Assembly: GCA_946632055.1 (NCBI GenBank)
Contig: CAMPAR010000001.1
Coordinates: 1-64,000 of the forward strand
From: an uncultured Lachnospiraceae bacterium
GTDB lineage: Bacteria > Bacillota > Clostridia > Lachnospirales > Lachnospiraceae
Direction of reading: 5' to 3'
Length of the DNA stretch: 64,000 nucleotides
The position numbers were made by a program, and so were the translations under genes. Shown here one piece after another: positions 1 through 7,661 of this stretch. Under the pieces are notes generated by a model. That model was given only the letters and a program-made list of their open reading frames with translations. It was not told where the DNA came from and searched no databases. The first letter of the stretch is position 1, and each line of letters starts with the position of its first letter.

Positions 1-272
1 CCTATGTCTACTGCCACAACAAGCTTGTGAAGGCGGGTCCGTCCTGGAATGAACGGCTGATGACGGAAGCGGAGGGCGAAGGCTATGAGCTTCTTTTCGC
101 GGATACCAAAGCCTCGGCAGCCTGGTACAGGAGCCTGGAAAAAGAGAAGGCAGTCGAGAAAATGACCAGGACGAATGACACCTATCTGAAGACCTTTTCC
201 CAGGAGGACGGGGTGAAATCCTACGGTGAAGTGGTGAATGACCTGATCGCGTGGTTCCTTCAGAAGAACTGA
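1..272 (+). CDS. C-terminal end of an unknown protein (5' partial)
   Basis: The reading frame is open from the first bases of the window (frame starting at base 3) and ends at a stop at 270-272, leaving about 89 residues. The visible part is soluble, with many Lys and Glu residues and no membrane segment or cysteine motif. It ends in an amphipathic stretch (DLIAWFLQKN). I do not recognise the family. The next gene starts 23 bases downstream with its own ribosome site, so the two are probably co-transcribed. The N-terminal part outside the window would be needed to name it. Confidence 0.6.
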   Translation, partial: YVYCHNKLVKAGPSWNERLMTEAEGEGYELLFADTKASAAWYRSLEKEKAVEKMTRTNDTYLKTFSQEDGVKSYGEVVNDLIAWFLQKN

Positions 273-295
273 AGAACGGCGGTCCGGAGGAGAAC

Positions 296-1912
296 ATGGT
301 AACGGATGTTTTATTGAACACAAAAGAAGCCCCGGCGGGATACGAAGCTGCCGCCCGGCCGCTGTTTCTTACGAGAACCCGATATTTGAACGGGCTTGTC
401 TGCCCGAAGATGCTGTGGCTCCGCATCAACAGGAGGGAGCGCTTCGGGGAGTCGAAGATTTCCCCGCAGGCGGTGGAAAACAGCCGGAACGTGCAGATCT
501 GCGCGCGGAGACTGTTCGACCCGGTGACAGTGATCGAACACGATGAATATGCGGTGATGGAAGAGAAAACCGGGGAAATCCTGCGAAGGGCGGCATCGGA
601 CGAAGATATGTTTTCCGGATCCGGGCGTTTTGCGGCAATTGCCCACGCTGCGCTTTCCTTTCAGAACTGCCATGCGCTGATCGATATTCTCGCGGTCCAG
701 CCGGACGGACGATTTGAAATTTATATGGTGAAAAGCGCCGTCCATGTGAGCGCGCAGGCCCGGGAAGACCTTGCGTATCAGTACTATGTCTGCCGCATGG
801 CGGGACTTCCGGTGGAAAAAGCGGGCGTACTGTACCTGAACCGCGAATATGTGCGGAAAGGGCAGATTGAGCCTGAGAAGCTTTTCAGGATCCTGGATCT
901 TACATCCGAGTCGGAGAATAAAATGGCGGAGGTGCGGGACCGAATCTCGGGGCTTCGGATTTATCTTGCGGAGGACCGGGAACCCCGAAGGGCTCTTTCT
1001 GAAGGGTGTTTTTCTCCCTATGACTGCAGCTGCTTTTCTTCCTGCGGGAAAGAACTTCCGGAATGGAATGTCTTCCGGCTTGCAGCGACGCAGCTTCAGG
1101 ATAAACTGCGGTTTTACGAAGAGGGGCGGATCGGATTTGAGGATTTTGTCAGCGAAGAACCGGCTGGAAATACCATAATTCCCGGGATTTCCGCGGCTGC
1201 CGGGCTTCAGATCCTTTGTGAGCTCGAAAAACGGCCTTTACAGGCCGACCGCACCGCAGTCCGGGAATTTCTGCGTACTTTGTGGAAACCGCTTTATTTC
1301 CTCGATTTTGAGGCTTTTCAGCCGTCGGTTCCGAAATATGAAGGAACGCGGCCGTTCGAAACGATTGTATTCCAGTACTCGGTTCACGGTCTTCCCTGGA
1401 ACAATGAATCGCCGGCAAGACGGGAACTGATACACCGGGATTTTCTGGGCGATCCGGAATGTGATCCGAGGCGGGCCCTGTCGGAAAAGCTGGTTCGGGA
1501 TATCCCGGAGGATGCCTGCATCCTGACCTATAATTCCGCCTATGAGAAAAAGCGGATCGCGGAGCTTGCGGCGCTGTTCCCCGATCTTTCGGGGAAACTG
1601 ATGAACCTTCATTCCCGCGTCATGGACCTGATGCCGCTTTTCAGGGACAGGAAGGTGTATGACCGGAGGATGCAGGGATCCTATTCCCTGAAGTCCGTGC
1701 TTCCGGCGCTGTTTCCGGATGATCCGGCGCTGGATTACGAAAACCTCCCCGGCGTCAGCAACGGCGGGGAGGCGGCGGACAGTTTCCAGATGCTTTCACG
1801 GCTTTTTGGGGAAGAGCGGGAGAAGCTCTCGCAGGAGATGCTCCGATACTGCGCGCTCGACACCTTTGCGATGGTAAAGATTGTGGAGAGGCTGGAGGAG
1901 CTTTCCGGATGA
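296..1912 (+). CDS. DUF2779 domain protein (PD-(D/E)XK-like domain plus DEDD-type exonuclease-like domain)
   Basis: About 538 residues. The N-terminal half looks like a RecB/Cas4-type nuclease fold: YLNGLVCPKMLWL near the start, an Asp in ALIDILAV, then MVKSA followed by AYQYYVCRMAG, and a cysteine cluster (CFSPYDCSCFSSCG) of the kind that holds an Fe-S cluster in such nucleases. The C-terminal half has an RNase H-like exonuclease layout: YFLDFEAF (Asp-x-Glu), ILTYNSAYEKKRI, and a final CALDTFAMVKI Asp. This is the DUF2779 arrangement, whose function is not established; DNA or RNA processing is inferred. In relatives I recall, the Lys motif reads E-V-K; here it is Met144-Val-Lys146, so the first nuclease site may be inactive. 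I chose ATG 296 because GGAGG lies just ahead of it. An in-frame start at 251 would overlap the upstream gene. Confidence 0.8.
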   Translation: MVTDVLLNTKEAPAGYEAAARPLFLTRTRYLNGLVCPKMLWLRINRRERFGESKISPQAVENSRNVQICARRLFDPVTVIEHDEYAVMEEKTGEILRRAASDEDMFSGSGRFAAIAHAALSFQNCHALIDILAVQPDGRFEIYMVKSAVHVSAQAREDLAYQYYVCRMAGLPVEKAGVLYLNREYVRKGQIEPEKLFRILDLTSESENKMAEVRDRISGLRIYLAEDREPRRALSEGCFSPYDCSCFSSCGKELPEWNVFRLAATQLQDKLRFYEEGRIGFEDFVSEEPAGNTIIPGISAAAGLQILCELEKRPLQADRTAVREFLRTLWKPLYFLDFEAFQPSVPKYEGTRPFETIVFQYSVHGLPWNNESPARRELIHRDFLGDPECDPRRALSEKLVRDIPEDACILTYNSAYEKKRIAELAALFPDLSGKLMNLHSRVMDLMPLFRDRKVYDRRMQGSYSLKSVLPALFPDDPALDYENLPGVSNGGEAADSFQMLSRLFGEEREKLSQEMLRYCALDTFAMVKIVERLEELSG

Positions 1913-1949
1913 GAGAATCATACTCCTTCGGGAAGACAGAAAATCCTGC

Positions 1950-1988
1950 GTCATTCCGGGCGAGCCTTCAGGCGATCCGGGGAATCCC
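1950..1988. repeat. 39-nt interspersed palindromic repeat (copy 1)
   Basis: This sits in the gap between two converging genes. Outer arms ATTCCGG and CCGGGGAAT enclose the core GCGAGCC..CAGGCGA. It aligns base for base in length with the element at 2897-2935: the GTCAT start, the core and the ATCCC end are shared, but the arms differ and still pair. It may act as a bidirectional transcription end or be a mobile short repeat. Confidence 0.55.
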
Positions 1989-2002
1989 ATCCGGAATCGG
2001 GA

Positions 2003-2827
2003 TCATTCTCCAGCTTCCGGCAGGCAGTGCATTTCAGTCTTTGTGAGCATCCGGAATCCTTCCGCGGTTCTGTGGAAGGAGCGGAGGCCGAAATCATGGG
2101 CGCGGAGGGTCAGGTACAATGCGATGTCCTTTGCCTCCTGCGAGCCTTCCGGGTATTGGGAAAGATGGCAGGCAAAGACGGAGCGAAGCTGAAGCGGCAG
2201 AAGTCCGGAAGTTTTGACAAAGGCATTCGGCCGGGCTGTCATATAGTAGGCGATGGCCTGAACGTCGGCGGGATTTTCGGCGCCGTAGCCTGCCATGATC
2301 CCGGGATAAGGCGCGAAACAGGCGATCTCCCGGGCACAGGCGCCGGTCTCAAGATGGTCTTTATGGGATTCGGAGCGTGACAGCGGATCCGGTGCGAAGA
2401 TGATATCGGGCCGGAAATCCGAGACGGTTTTCGCGATCCCCCGAAGCATTTCGGCCTGATCGTACTGTCCGCCGTCACGAAGATTCAGGAAGCGGACATC
2501 CGAGACGCCGAGCATTTCAGCGGATTTCAGGGATTCTTTCCGGCGGATTTCCGCGAGGGCATTGCCTCTTTCCTCCGGGCCGGAGGACTCCTTTTTGGCA
2601 AGAAGCTCCCGGTATTCCGGCAGACGGTCGGCACAGGCATCGCCGAATCTTCCGTCCATGCAGATCAGGAAGCAGATTTTCTTTCCCATGGAGGCAAGCT
2701 TTGCCGCCGTCGCGCCCGCACCGATCTCGATATCGTCCGGGTGCGGACCGATGAAGAGAAATCGCGAGAAGCTGTCGATTTTCGGTTTTTTGAGCGCAAA
2801 ACGAAGCGCAAGGCGTGTAAGTCCCAT
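2003..2827 (-). CDS. PIG-L/LmbE family deacetylase
   Basis: 274 residues, the normal length for the zinc-dependent N-acetylglucosaminyl deacetylase-like (PIG-L) family. The metal-binding signature PHPDD is at residues 28-32 and the second ligand site HKDH is at 155-158. The family removes acetyl groups from GlcNAc-type substrates (mycothiol and bacillithiol precursors, GlcNAc-PI, antibiotics). The substrate here cannot be read from the sequence and nothing nearby suggests thiol biosynthesis. AAGGAT precedes the start at a workable distance. The gene is alone on its strand, converging on the DUF2779 gene, with a palindromic repeat in the shared end region and another upstream of its start. Confidence 0.88.
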   Translation of the reverse strand: MGLTRLALRFALKKPKIDSFSRFLFIGPHPDDIEIGAGATAAKLASMGKKICFLICMDGRFGDACADRLPEYRELLAKKESSGPEERGNALAEIRRKESLKSAEMLGVSDVRFLNLRDGGQYDQAEMLRGIAKTVSDFRPDIIFAPDPLSRSESHKDHLETGACAREIACFAPYPGIMAGYGAENPADVQAIAYYMTARPNAFVKTSGLLPLQLRSVFACHLSQYPEGSQEAKDIALYLTLRAHDFGLRSFHRTAEGFRMLTKTEMHCLPEAGE

Positions 2828-2896
2828 GAGGAGATCCTTTCTGTTTTACGGATGGCGATATTGTAGCACCCCGCGGCCGAATAAACAAGGCCTTTT

Positions 2897-3016
2897 GTCA
2901 TGTCGAGCGAGCCCGCAGGCGAGTCGAGACATCCCCTGACTTATGTGACGAAATGATGGGATCCCTCGACTGCGCTCGGGATGGCAGAAAAGGATGAAAT
3001 CCCCTCGGCTCGGGCG
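2897..3016. repeat. Interspersed palindromic repeats (copy 2 of the 39-nt element plus related palindromes)
   Basis: Positions 2897-2935 are the second 39-nt copy, with arms ATGTCGAG and TCGAGACAT around a GCGAGCC..CAGGCGA core. A second palindrome lies at 2961-2982 (ATCCC..GGGAT) and a third related piece at 2993-3016 carries CCCTCGGCTCG, a motif also present in inverted form (CGAGCCGAGG) in the elements at 17561 and 56468. The block fills the intergenic stretch upstream of the PIG-L gene. Confidence 0.55.
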
Positions 3017-3081
3017 TTGTTTTCCGTGAAAAGTGTTATCTGTGCTGGACATTTGTTGGACAGCCGGTAGTATGCTTCAGA

Positions 3082-3430
3082 AAAAGATCACAAGAGATTG
3101 TCAGAAATACACTGAAACCGGAAGAGCAGGAAAAGCTGGATTACGGCCTCAAAATGTACTCCTGGAATGAATCTTTACGGACGGCCAGAAGCGTTTTGAC
3201 AACAGCATGGATGCCCTGTCCATCATGAATGCGCATGTGCCGGGCTTCAGGCCTTACGCAAAAGAGCTTGTGGATAAAACCAACCGGGTGCGGAAAGTGC
3301 ATGCCGGCGACAAACACTTTGTCGATCTCAGCGACTACGATACACAGCGCGTGCAAAGGCTGCCGTCCCGAAGGGAGCAGCGGCGAATGATCGGCTTAAT
3401 GACCTCGACGGACCGCAGGTCGGAATGTAA
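3082..3430 (+). pseudogene. Remnant of a paralog of the 677-residue unknown protein at 5214
   Basis: Three fragments in different frames match consecutive parts of the proteins encoded at 5214 and 7613. The first, LKPEEQEKLDYGLKM (about 3112-3156), corresponds to MSNADKKLFDQGAKLM. The second, RFDNSMDALSIMNAHVPG onward (from 3192), corresponds to RFDNSLDVLSVVDDHVPG and continues to FVDLSDY. After another frame change, AKAAVPKGAAANDRLNDL runs to a stop at 3428-3430 and resembles the C-terminal tail of the paralogs. The middle of the protein (roughly 250 residues) and the N-terminus are missing. This is a decayed copy of the family, inferred from alignment by eye. Confidence 0.7.
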
Positions 3431-3493
3431 GACAGGGCTCCGTCTGGATGCCCGGGATCATAAAAGGAAATAATTTTATGGAGGAAAGGAATC

Positions 3494-4246
3494 ATGTATA
3501 AGCTTTGGGAAGAACTTGAAAACCTGAAAAAGTACAAATGGGTGGAACTTTCGCATTCACTGAACAACGACAGCCCCTACTGGGCCGGGATTCCGGAAGG
3601 CTCCGTGGAGCTTTCAAAGACGGTCTTTGACTGGGGCAATCCGATGCTGGAATGCCTGATCCAGACCTTCAAATTCCCCGGACAGTTCGGTACGCACATC
3701 GATTTCCCGGGACATTTCATCAAAAACGCGCCGCTTTCCGAAAGCTACGGCGTGAAAGATGCGGTGTTCCCGCTCTGCGTGATCGACATTACGGACAAGG
3801 TGAAGGAAGATGTGCATTATTCGGTGCAGCCGGAAGACATCATGGCCTGGGAGGAGCAGTACGGTCCAATCCCGGACGGCGCTTTTGTCGCGCTCCGTAC
3901 GGACTGGTCGAAAAACTGGCCGGATATGGATAAGCTTTCCGGCATCGCGGAAGACGGCTCCGAGAATTTCCCGGGCTGGTCGCTTCCGGCGCTGAAGTAC
4001 ATTTACGAGACCCGGAATGCGGCGGCAAACGGCCATGAAACGCTGGACACCGACGCGTCAAAGGAAGCGGCCGCGGCGGAGGATCTGGCCTGTGAGCGCT
4101 ATGTGCTTGACCGGGGGAAGCTTCAGGTCGAGGTGCTGACGAATCTTGATCAGGTGACTCCCGCCGGCGCAATTCTTGTAGCACTGTGGCCGAGATTTGA
4201 AGGCGCGACCGGACTTCCGGTGCGGTGCTTCGCGATTACTGAGTAA
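3494..4246 (+). CDS. Cyclase family protein (kynurenine formamidase-like metal hydrolase)
   Basis: 250 residues, typical of the cyclase/arylformamidase family. It has the opening WVELSHSL and the metal-binding motif FGTHIDFPGHF, with ligand residues His68, Asp70 and His74. Family members hydrolyse amides or esters (for example N-formylkynurenine) or close rings in polyketides. With no kynurenine pathway genes here, the substrate stays open. GGAGGAAAG lies ahead of ATG 3494. The C-terminal part (PAGAILVALWPRFEGATGLPVRCFAI) is also typical. The next gene follows after 19 bases, so the two probably form an operon. Confidence 0.85.
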   Translation: MYKLWEELENLKKYKWVELSHSLNNDSPYWAGIPEGSVELSKTVFDWGNPMLECLIQTFKFPGQFGTHIDFPGHFIKNAPLSESYGVKDAVFPLCVIDITDKVKEDVHYSVQPEDIMAWEEQYGPIPDGAFVALRTDWSKNWPDMDKLSGIAEDGSENFPGWSLPALKYIYETRNAAANGHETLDTDASKEAAAAEDLACERYVLDRGKLQVEVLTNLDQVTPAGAILVALWPRFEGATGLPVRCFAITE

Positions 4247-4265
4247 GTGAAGGGACAGGCAGGTC

Positions 4266-5084
4266 ATGAAGAAATACCTGATGCCGCTTCTCATGCTGGC
4301 GGTATTTGAAACTGTGGCCGTGACCCTGTGGCTGACTAAGGATAATCTGTTTTATCTTTTCAACTTCAGCTATATCGGACTCTCCATATCGCTGGGCATG
4401 TTTCTGTATATCAGGAAGTACAAGCATGCCCGTCGGGTGGTGCAGCTTCTGATCGGACTGTACATGCTGGTATATCTCGGGCTGATCAGCAATGAAAACA
4501 TGCAGATCGAGGGCTTCTGGTACTATCTGTTCACAGGGGTATTTGAAGCCGCGACGATCCACTATGCCGTCGCAAAAATATTCGGACCGCTGCTGTTTGG
4601 AAGAGGCTGGTGCGGATATGCCTGCTGGACGGCGATGGTGCTGGATTTCCTGCCCTATAAGGTGCCGAAGGGCCCGAGAAAGAAAATCGGAAGGATCCGG
4701 TATATCACCTTTGCGGTTTCCCTGATCTTTGTCGCGGCACTGTTTCTTGCGAAGGTCGGGAACATCGAACGGATCATGTTCTGGGCATTTATCGTGGGGA
4801 ACGTCCTTTATTATGCGGTCGGAATCATCCTGGCCTTTGTGTTCAGGGACAACCGCGCTTTCTGCAAGTACATCTGCCCGATTACGGTTTTCCTGAAGCC
4901 GATGAGCTATTTTTCGCTTTTCCGCATCAAATGCGACAAGGAGAAATGCGTTTCCTGCGGAAAGTGCAAAAGGGTATGTCCGATGAATGTGGATGTGACG
5001 GACAACAGCAGGAAACGGCAGAACGGCACCGAGTGCATCCTCTGTATGGAGTGCGTCAAAAACTGCCCGAAAGATGCGCTGTAA
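4266..5084 (+). CDS. Membrane-bound 4Fe-4S polyferredoxin (NapH/CcoG-like)
   Basis: 272 residues. About five to six hydrophobic segments cover residues 1-200, with the Cys motifs GRGWCGYACW and CKYICP that mark the NapH/CcoG-type family. Two ferredoxin [4Fe-4S] binding motifs follow at the C-terminus: CVSCGKCKRVCP from about residue 228 and CILCMECVKNCP from about 257. Such proteins move electrons between membrane quinones or flavoproteins and soluble partners. No partner reductase is visible in this window. It directly follows the cyclase gene and is probably co-transcribed with it. The stop comes soon after the second cluster, which is normal for the short members. Confidence 0.85.
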   Translation: MKKYLMPLLMLAVFETVAVTLWLTKDNLFYLFNFSYIGLSISLGMFLYIRKYKHARRVVQLLIGLYMLVYLGLISNENMQIEGFWYYLFTGVFEAATIHYAVAKIFGPLLFGRGWCGYACWTAMVLDFLPYKVPKGPRKKIGRIRYITFAVSLIFVAALFLAKVGNIERIMFWAFIVGNVLYYAVGIILAFVFRDNRAFCKYICPITVFLKPMSYFSLFRIKCDKEKCVSCGKCKRVCPMNVDVTDNSRKRQNGTECILCMECVKNCPKDAL

Positions 5085-5213
5085 GGCATCAGCGGTCATT
5101 TTCCGGAATCTCATCTGTTGGACATGAGGGCTTATACTGTCCTGCGAAAAGGCCAAAGCCAACGGATAAGTTCATCAACCGAAGAAAAAATATATAGAAC
5201 TGAAGGAGACAAC

Positions 5214-7247
5214 ATGCCGAAAAAACCCTTAACGCAGACCACACAGGAAGAACTGAACGAAGAAGTCCTTGCGGGAATGAACGCGCAGAAAACGGATCTT
5301 GACAAGCTCTGGTACTATCTGAATACCTATTCTCTGTACAGCACGGTATTAACAGCAGAAGAGATGATGAAAGACCCTTCTGCGCCGCCGAAGCGGGAAG
5401 ACTACAAAAGCGACGAGGAATATCAGAGAGAGCTGGAGGCGCATAATGAGACTGTTCTGAACGATCACCTCACGGATGATGAAAAGGAAAGCCTTCAGAT
5501 GCCGGCAGACAGGGACTCGAGAAAAAAACTGTCTGAAGCGACGGATGTCCTTGAGGAGGAGCTGAAGGAAAAGGTACTTCCCGCAGGAACGCTTGCAGAG
5601 CGTCTGAAAAGCTTTAAACTCCTGGGAATTCTGAAAGCCAAAATCGCGCTCGACTGCGGCAGGGACTATGAAGCGAAGCTGCTTTCGCTTCCCGAAGATG
5701 CACAGAACCGGGAAGATAAGGCGTTCTATCTGCATATGAAGGATATTCACAGCCGGACGCTGAAGCTCAGCACTTCCTACAAGGATCTCGAGAACAAGTT
5801 TGTGATGGATAACGGCGATTTCCCGTCTGAAATCATGAAGGAATCGCCGATCCCGGACGTCGCTTCGATCAAGAAGATGACGATGGGAAAATTCCTGGAT
5901 TCGAACTTCGTCGAACCCGCGGAACAGGACTTCCTGTTTCAGAATGCGGCAGCGGAAGGCCTGAAGTGCAGCCGGAAAACCAGTGTTTTCGAGTTCTATA
6001 AGAAACGGCTGGAAGCGGACGAACAGAAGAGAAAGCAGCAGAATCCGGGCTATCAGGTCCGGGAAATCACGGACGCGGAGGTCTATGAAAAAGCAAAGGA
6101 ACGGTATATTTCCGATGCGATCCGCGGTCAGATGAAATTCGGCTCCGATTCCGTGCGCGAGGGGCTCAGCGAATATGAGAAAAAGCTCTTCGACCAGGGG
6201 ATGAATGCGATCACCGTCAAGGATTATAAGCCGCCGAAGCCGATCCGCGACTGGGTAAAAACGACCGGGGACGAGATCCTTCGCGAACGCCGCCTGAATA
6301 ACCTGAATGACACTTACGGCTATTTCGGAAAAGAGGTCGACCAGCGGAAGCCCTTTAAGCTGGAGAGCGACCGTGCGCTTAAGAAAGCGTACGGGAAAGA
6401 TCTTGATAAAGATGCATCCGCATACGACAAATTCATTGCGCAGCATATCGGCGCGCGGGCGATTCTCGATCCACCCGGAAAACGCCGCGAGCATCTCGCG
6501 CTTGTTATGGCCGCGAATGCCGTCCAGTCCGCGAAGAACGGCGCCATCGATGAAAAGCTGGTGAAGAACATCGCGAAGGAGTACCTGACGCGCGACGGAT
6601 TCCGGAAGATGTCGGACTATGAGGTTTCCACTGCGCTCTTGACGAAGGAAAAGGCCTTGGCCGCCCAGCAGAAGGTGCTGACGAAAACATTCGGCGTCCC
6701 GAAGGAGGAACAGGCGGAGTACATCCGAAAGATGAAGGCGCTCTCCGAGGCGATGGTGCCCGCCGAAGGCCAGTCCGCGAAGTATCAGGCGATGAAGAAA
6801 AGCGTCGATGCCATCGCGAAGCTTGATCCGAAGGATCCGAAGACCGGCGAGAAGCTGATGCTGGAGAACGGAAAACTCCTCGGAAACCTGCAGACCTACA
6901 CCAAGGGCAAGAAGAGCAAGCGCTTCTACAGCTCGAGCCAGGCGCGCTTTGACAACAGCCTCGACGTGCTTTCGGTCGTCGACGACCATGTGCCCGGGAT
7001 GCGGCAGTACGCGGATCAGATTGTGAAGCGGACGAACGAAGTCCGGAATGTCGGGCCGATGGATGATGATTATGTCGATCTTAGCGAGTACGGCGTGAAA
7101 CGGGCGGAATGGGTTGCCCCGGAGGGCACCAGGGCCTACGACAGGAAGATCAGCGCCAAGGCGGACGAGTGGCTGAAGGAAGCGGGCTTTGATCCCGCGA
7201 AGCTTAGAAAGGAAAGCGCCGAAGCCGGACCGCTGAACCTGAACTGA
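5214..7247 (+). CDS. Unrecognised 677-residue charged, helical protein (intact member of a local paralog family)
   Basis: I do not recognise this family. The protein starts MPKKPLTQ at ATG 5214 behind GAAGGAGAC; an upstream in-frame ATG at 5118 lacks a ribosome site. It is soluble, rich in Lys, Glu, Asp and Leu, apparently mostly helical, with no signal peptide, membrane span or cysteine pattern. Landmarks shared with the copy at 7269-9055 are an N-terminal QKTDLDKLWYYLN, a central GARAILDPPGKRREHLA, YIRKMKALSEAMVPAEG, QARFDNSLDVLSVVDDHVPG, and a C-terminal GFDPAKLRKES. The last motif recurs in the protein at 9162. A further remnant lies at 3082. The cluster looks like tandem duplication followed by decay. 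An effector, structural or defence role would be speculation. Confidence 0.8.
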   Translation: MPKKPLTQTTQEELNEEVLAGMNAQKTDLDKLWYYLNTYSLYSTVLTAEEMMKDPSAPPKREDYKSDEEYQRELEAHNETVLNDHLTDDEKESLQMPADRDSRKKLSEATDVLEEELKEKVLPAGTLAERLKSFKLLGILKAKIALDCGRDYEAKLLSLPEDAQNREDKAFYLHMKDIHSRTLKLSTSYKDLENKFVMDNGDFPSEIMKESPIPDVASIKKMTMGKFLDSNFVEPAEQDFLFQNAAAEGLKCSRKTSVFEFYKKRLEADEQKRKQQNPGYQVREITDAEVYEKAKERYISDAIRGQMKFGSDSVREGLSEYEKKLFDQGMNAITVKDYKPPKPIRDWVKTTGDEILRERRLNNLNDTYGYFGKEVDQRKPFKLESDRALKKAYGKDLDKDASAYDKFIAQHIGARAILDPPGKRREHLALVMAANAVQSAKNGAIDEKLVKNIAKEYLTRDGFRKMSDYEVSTALLTKEKALAAQQKVLTKTFGVPKEEQAEYIRKMKALSEAMVPAEGQSAKYQAMKKSVDAIAKLDPKDPKTGEKLMLENGKLLGNLQTYTKGKKSKRFYSSSQARFDNSLDVLSVVDDHVPGMRQYADQIVKRTNEVRNVGPMDDDYVDLSEYGVKRAEWVAPEGTRAYDRKISAKADEWLKEAGFDPAKLRKESAEAGPLNLN

Positions 7248-7268
7248 TGAGCTGAGGAGGAGAGAAGC

Positions 7269-7661
7269 ATGCCGAAAAAAACGATCCCGGAAATGACGGA
7301 TAAAGAACTGGAACGGGAGGCTCTCGAAGGCCTGAACACCCAGCAGACGGACCTTGATAAAGTCTGGTATTTTCTGAACTATCAGGCCATGTCCGATACA
7401 GCGAAATCTGCGAATGCTCTGGCGTATGATCCGTCGATCAATGTCAATGAAGTGTTTGACACCAGAGAAGAATATCAAGCAGCTGTAGAAAAGGAACGGT
7501 CGGATCACCCGGAGAAGTATTTCCAGCAGGGAGAGAGGGAAAAAATACAGATCCCCTGTGACTATGAAAACCTGGTCAAACTCGAAAACAGCTCGAAGTC
7601 CGTCTATAAAGAATGGAGGAATCGTATCTTGCGAACATTGGCGCATTCAGCGCGGAGATGA
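7269..7661 (+). CDS. N-terminal fragment of a second copy of the 677-residue protein family (broken gene)
   Basis: 130 residues starting MPKKTIPEMTDKELEREALEGLN behind AGGAGGAGAG, closely matching the start of the gene at 5214 (QQTDLDKVWYFLN against QKTDLDKLWYYLN). Similarity ends near NLVKLENSSKSVYKE, after which the frame gives about ten unrelated residues and stops at 7659-7661. The rest of the paralog continues in the -1 frame (next entry), and about 80 residues present in the 5214 protein are absent at the junction. A deletion that also shifted the frame explains this best. The stop overlaps an ATG at 7658 of the downstream frame, so coupled translation of the second part remains possible. 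Confidence 0.6.
   Translation: MPKKTIPEMTDKELEREALEGLNTQQTDLDKVWYFLNYQAMSDTAKSANALAYDPSINVNEVFDTREEYQAAVEKERSDHPEKYFQQGEREKIQIPCDYENLVKLENSSKSVYKEWRNRILRTLAHSARR

Noticed and set aside
7596-7640. Programmed -1 frameshift joining the two parts of the broken paralog
   Set aside because: No slippery heptamer of the X XXY YYZ type or downstream pseudoknot was seen, and about 80 residues are missing relative to the intact copy, so a deletion explains it better.
5349-7646. 765-codon open frame on the minus strand across the unknown-protein genes
   Set aside because: It is antisense to the gene at 5214, whose start, ribosome site and paralog alignment are strong. The antisense translation is rich in Arg, Leu, Phe and His without any domain. 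High-GC codon choice leaves the opposite strand open.
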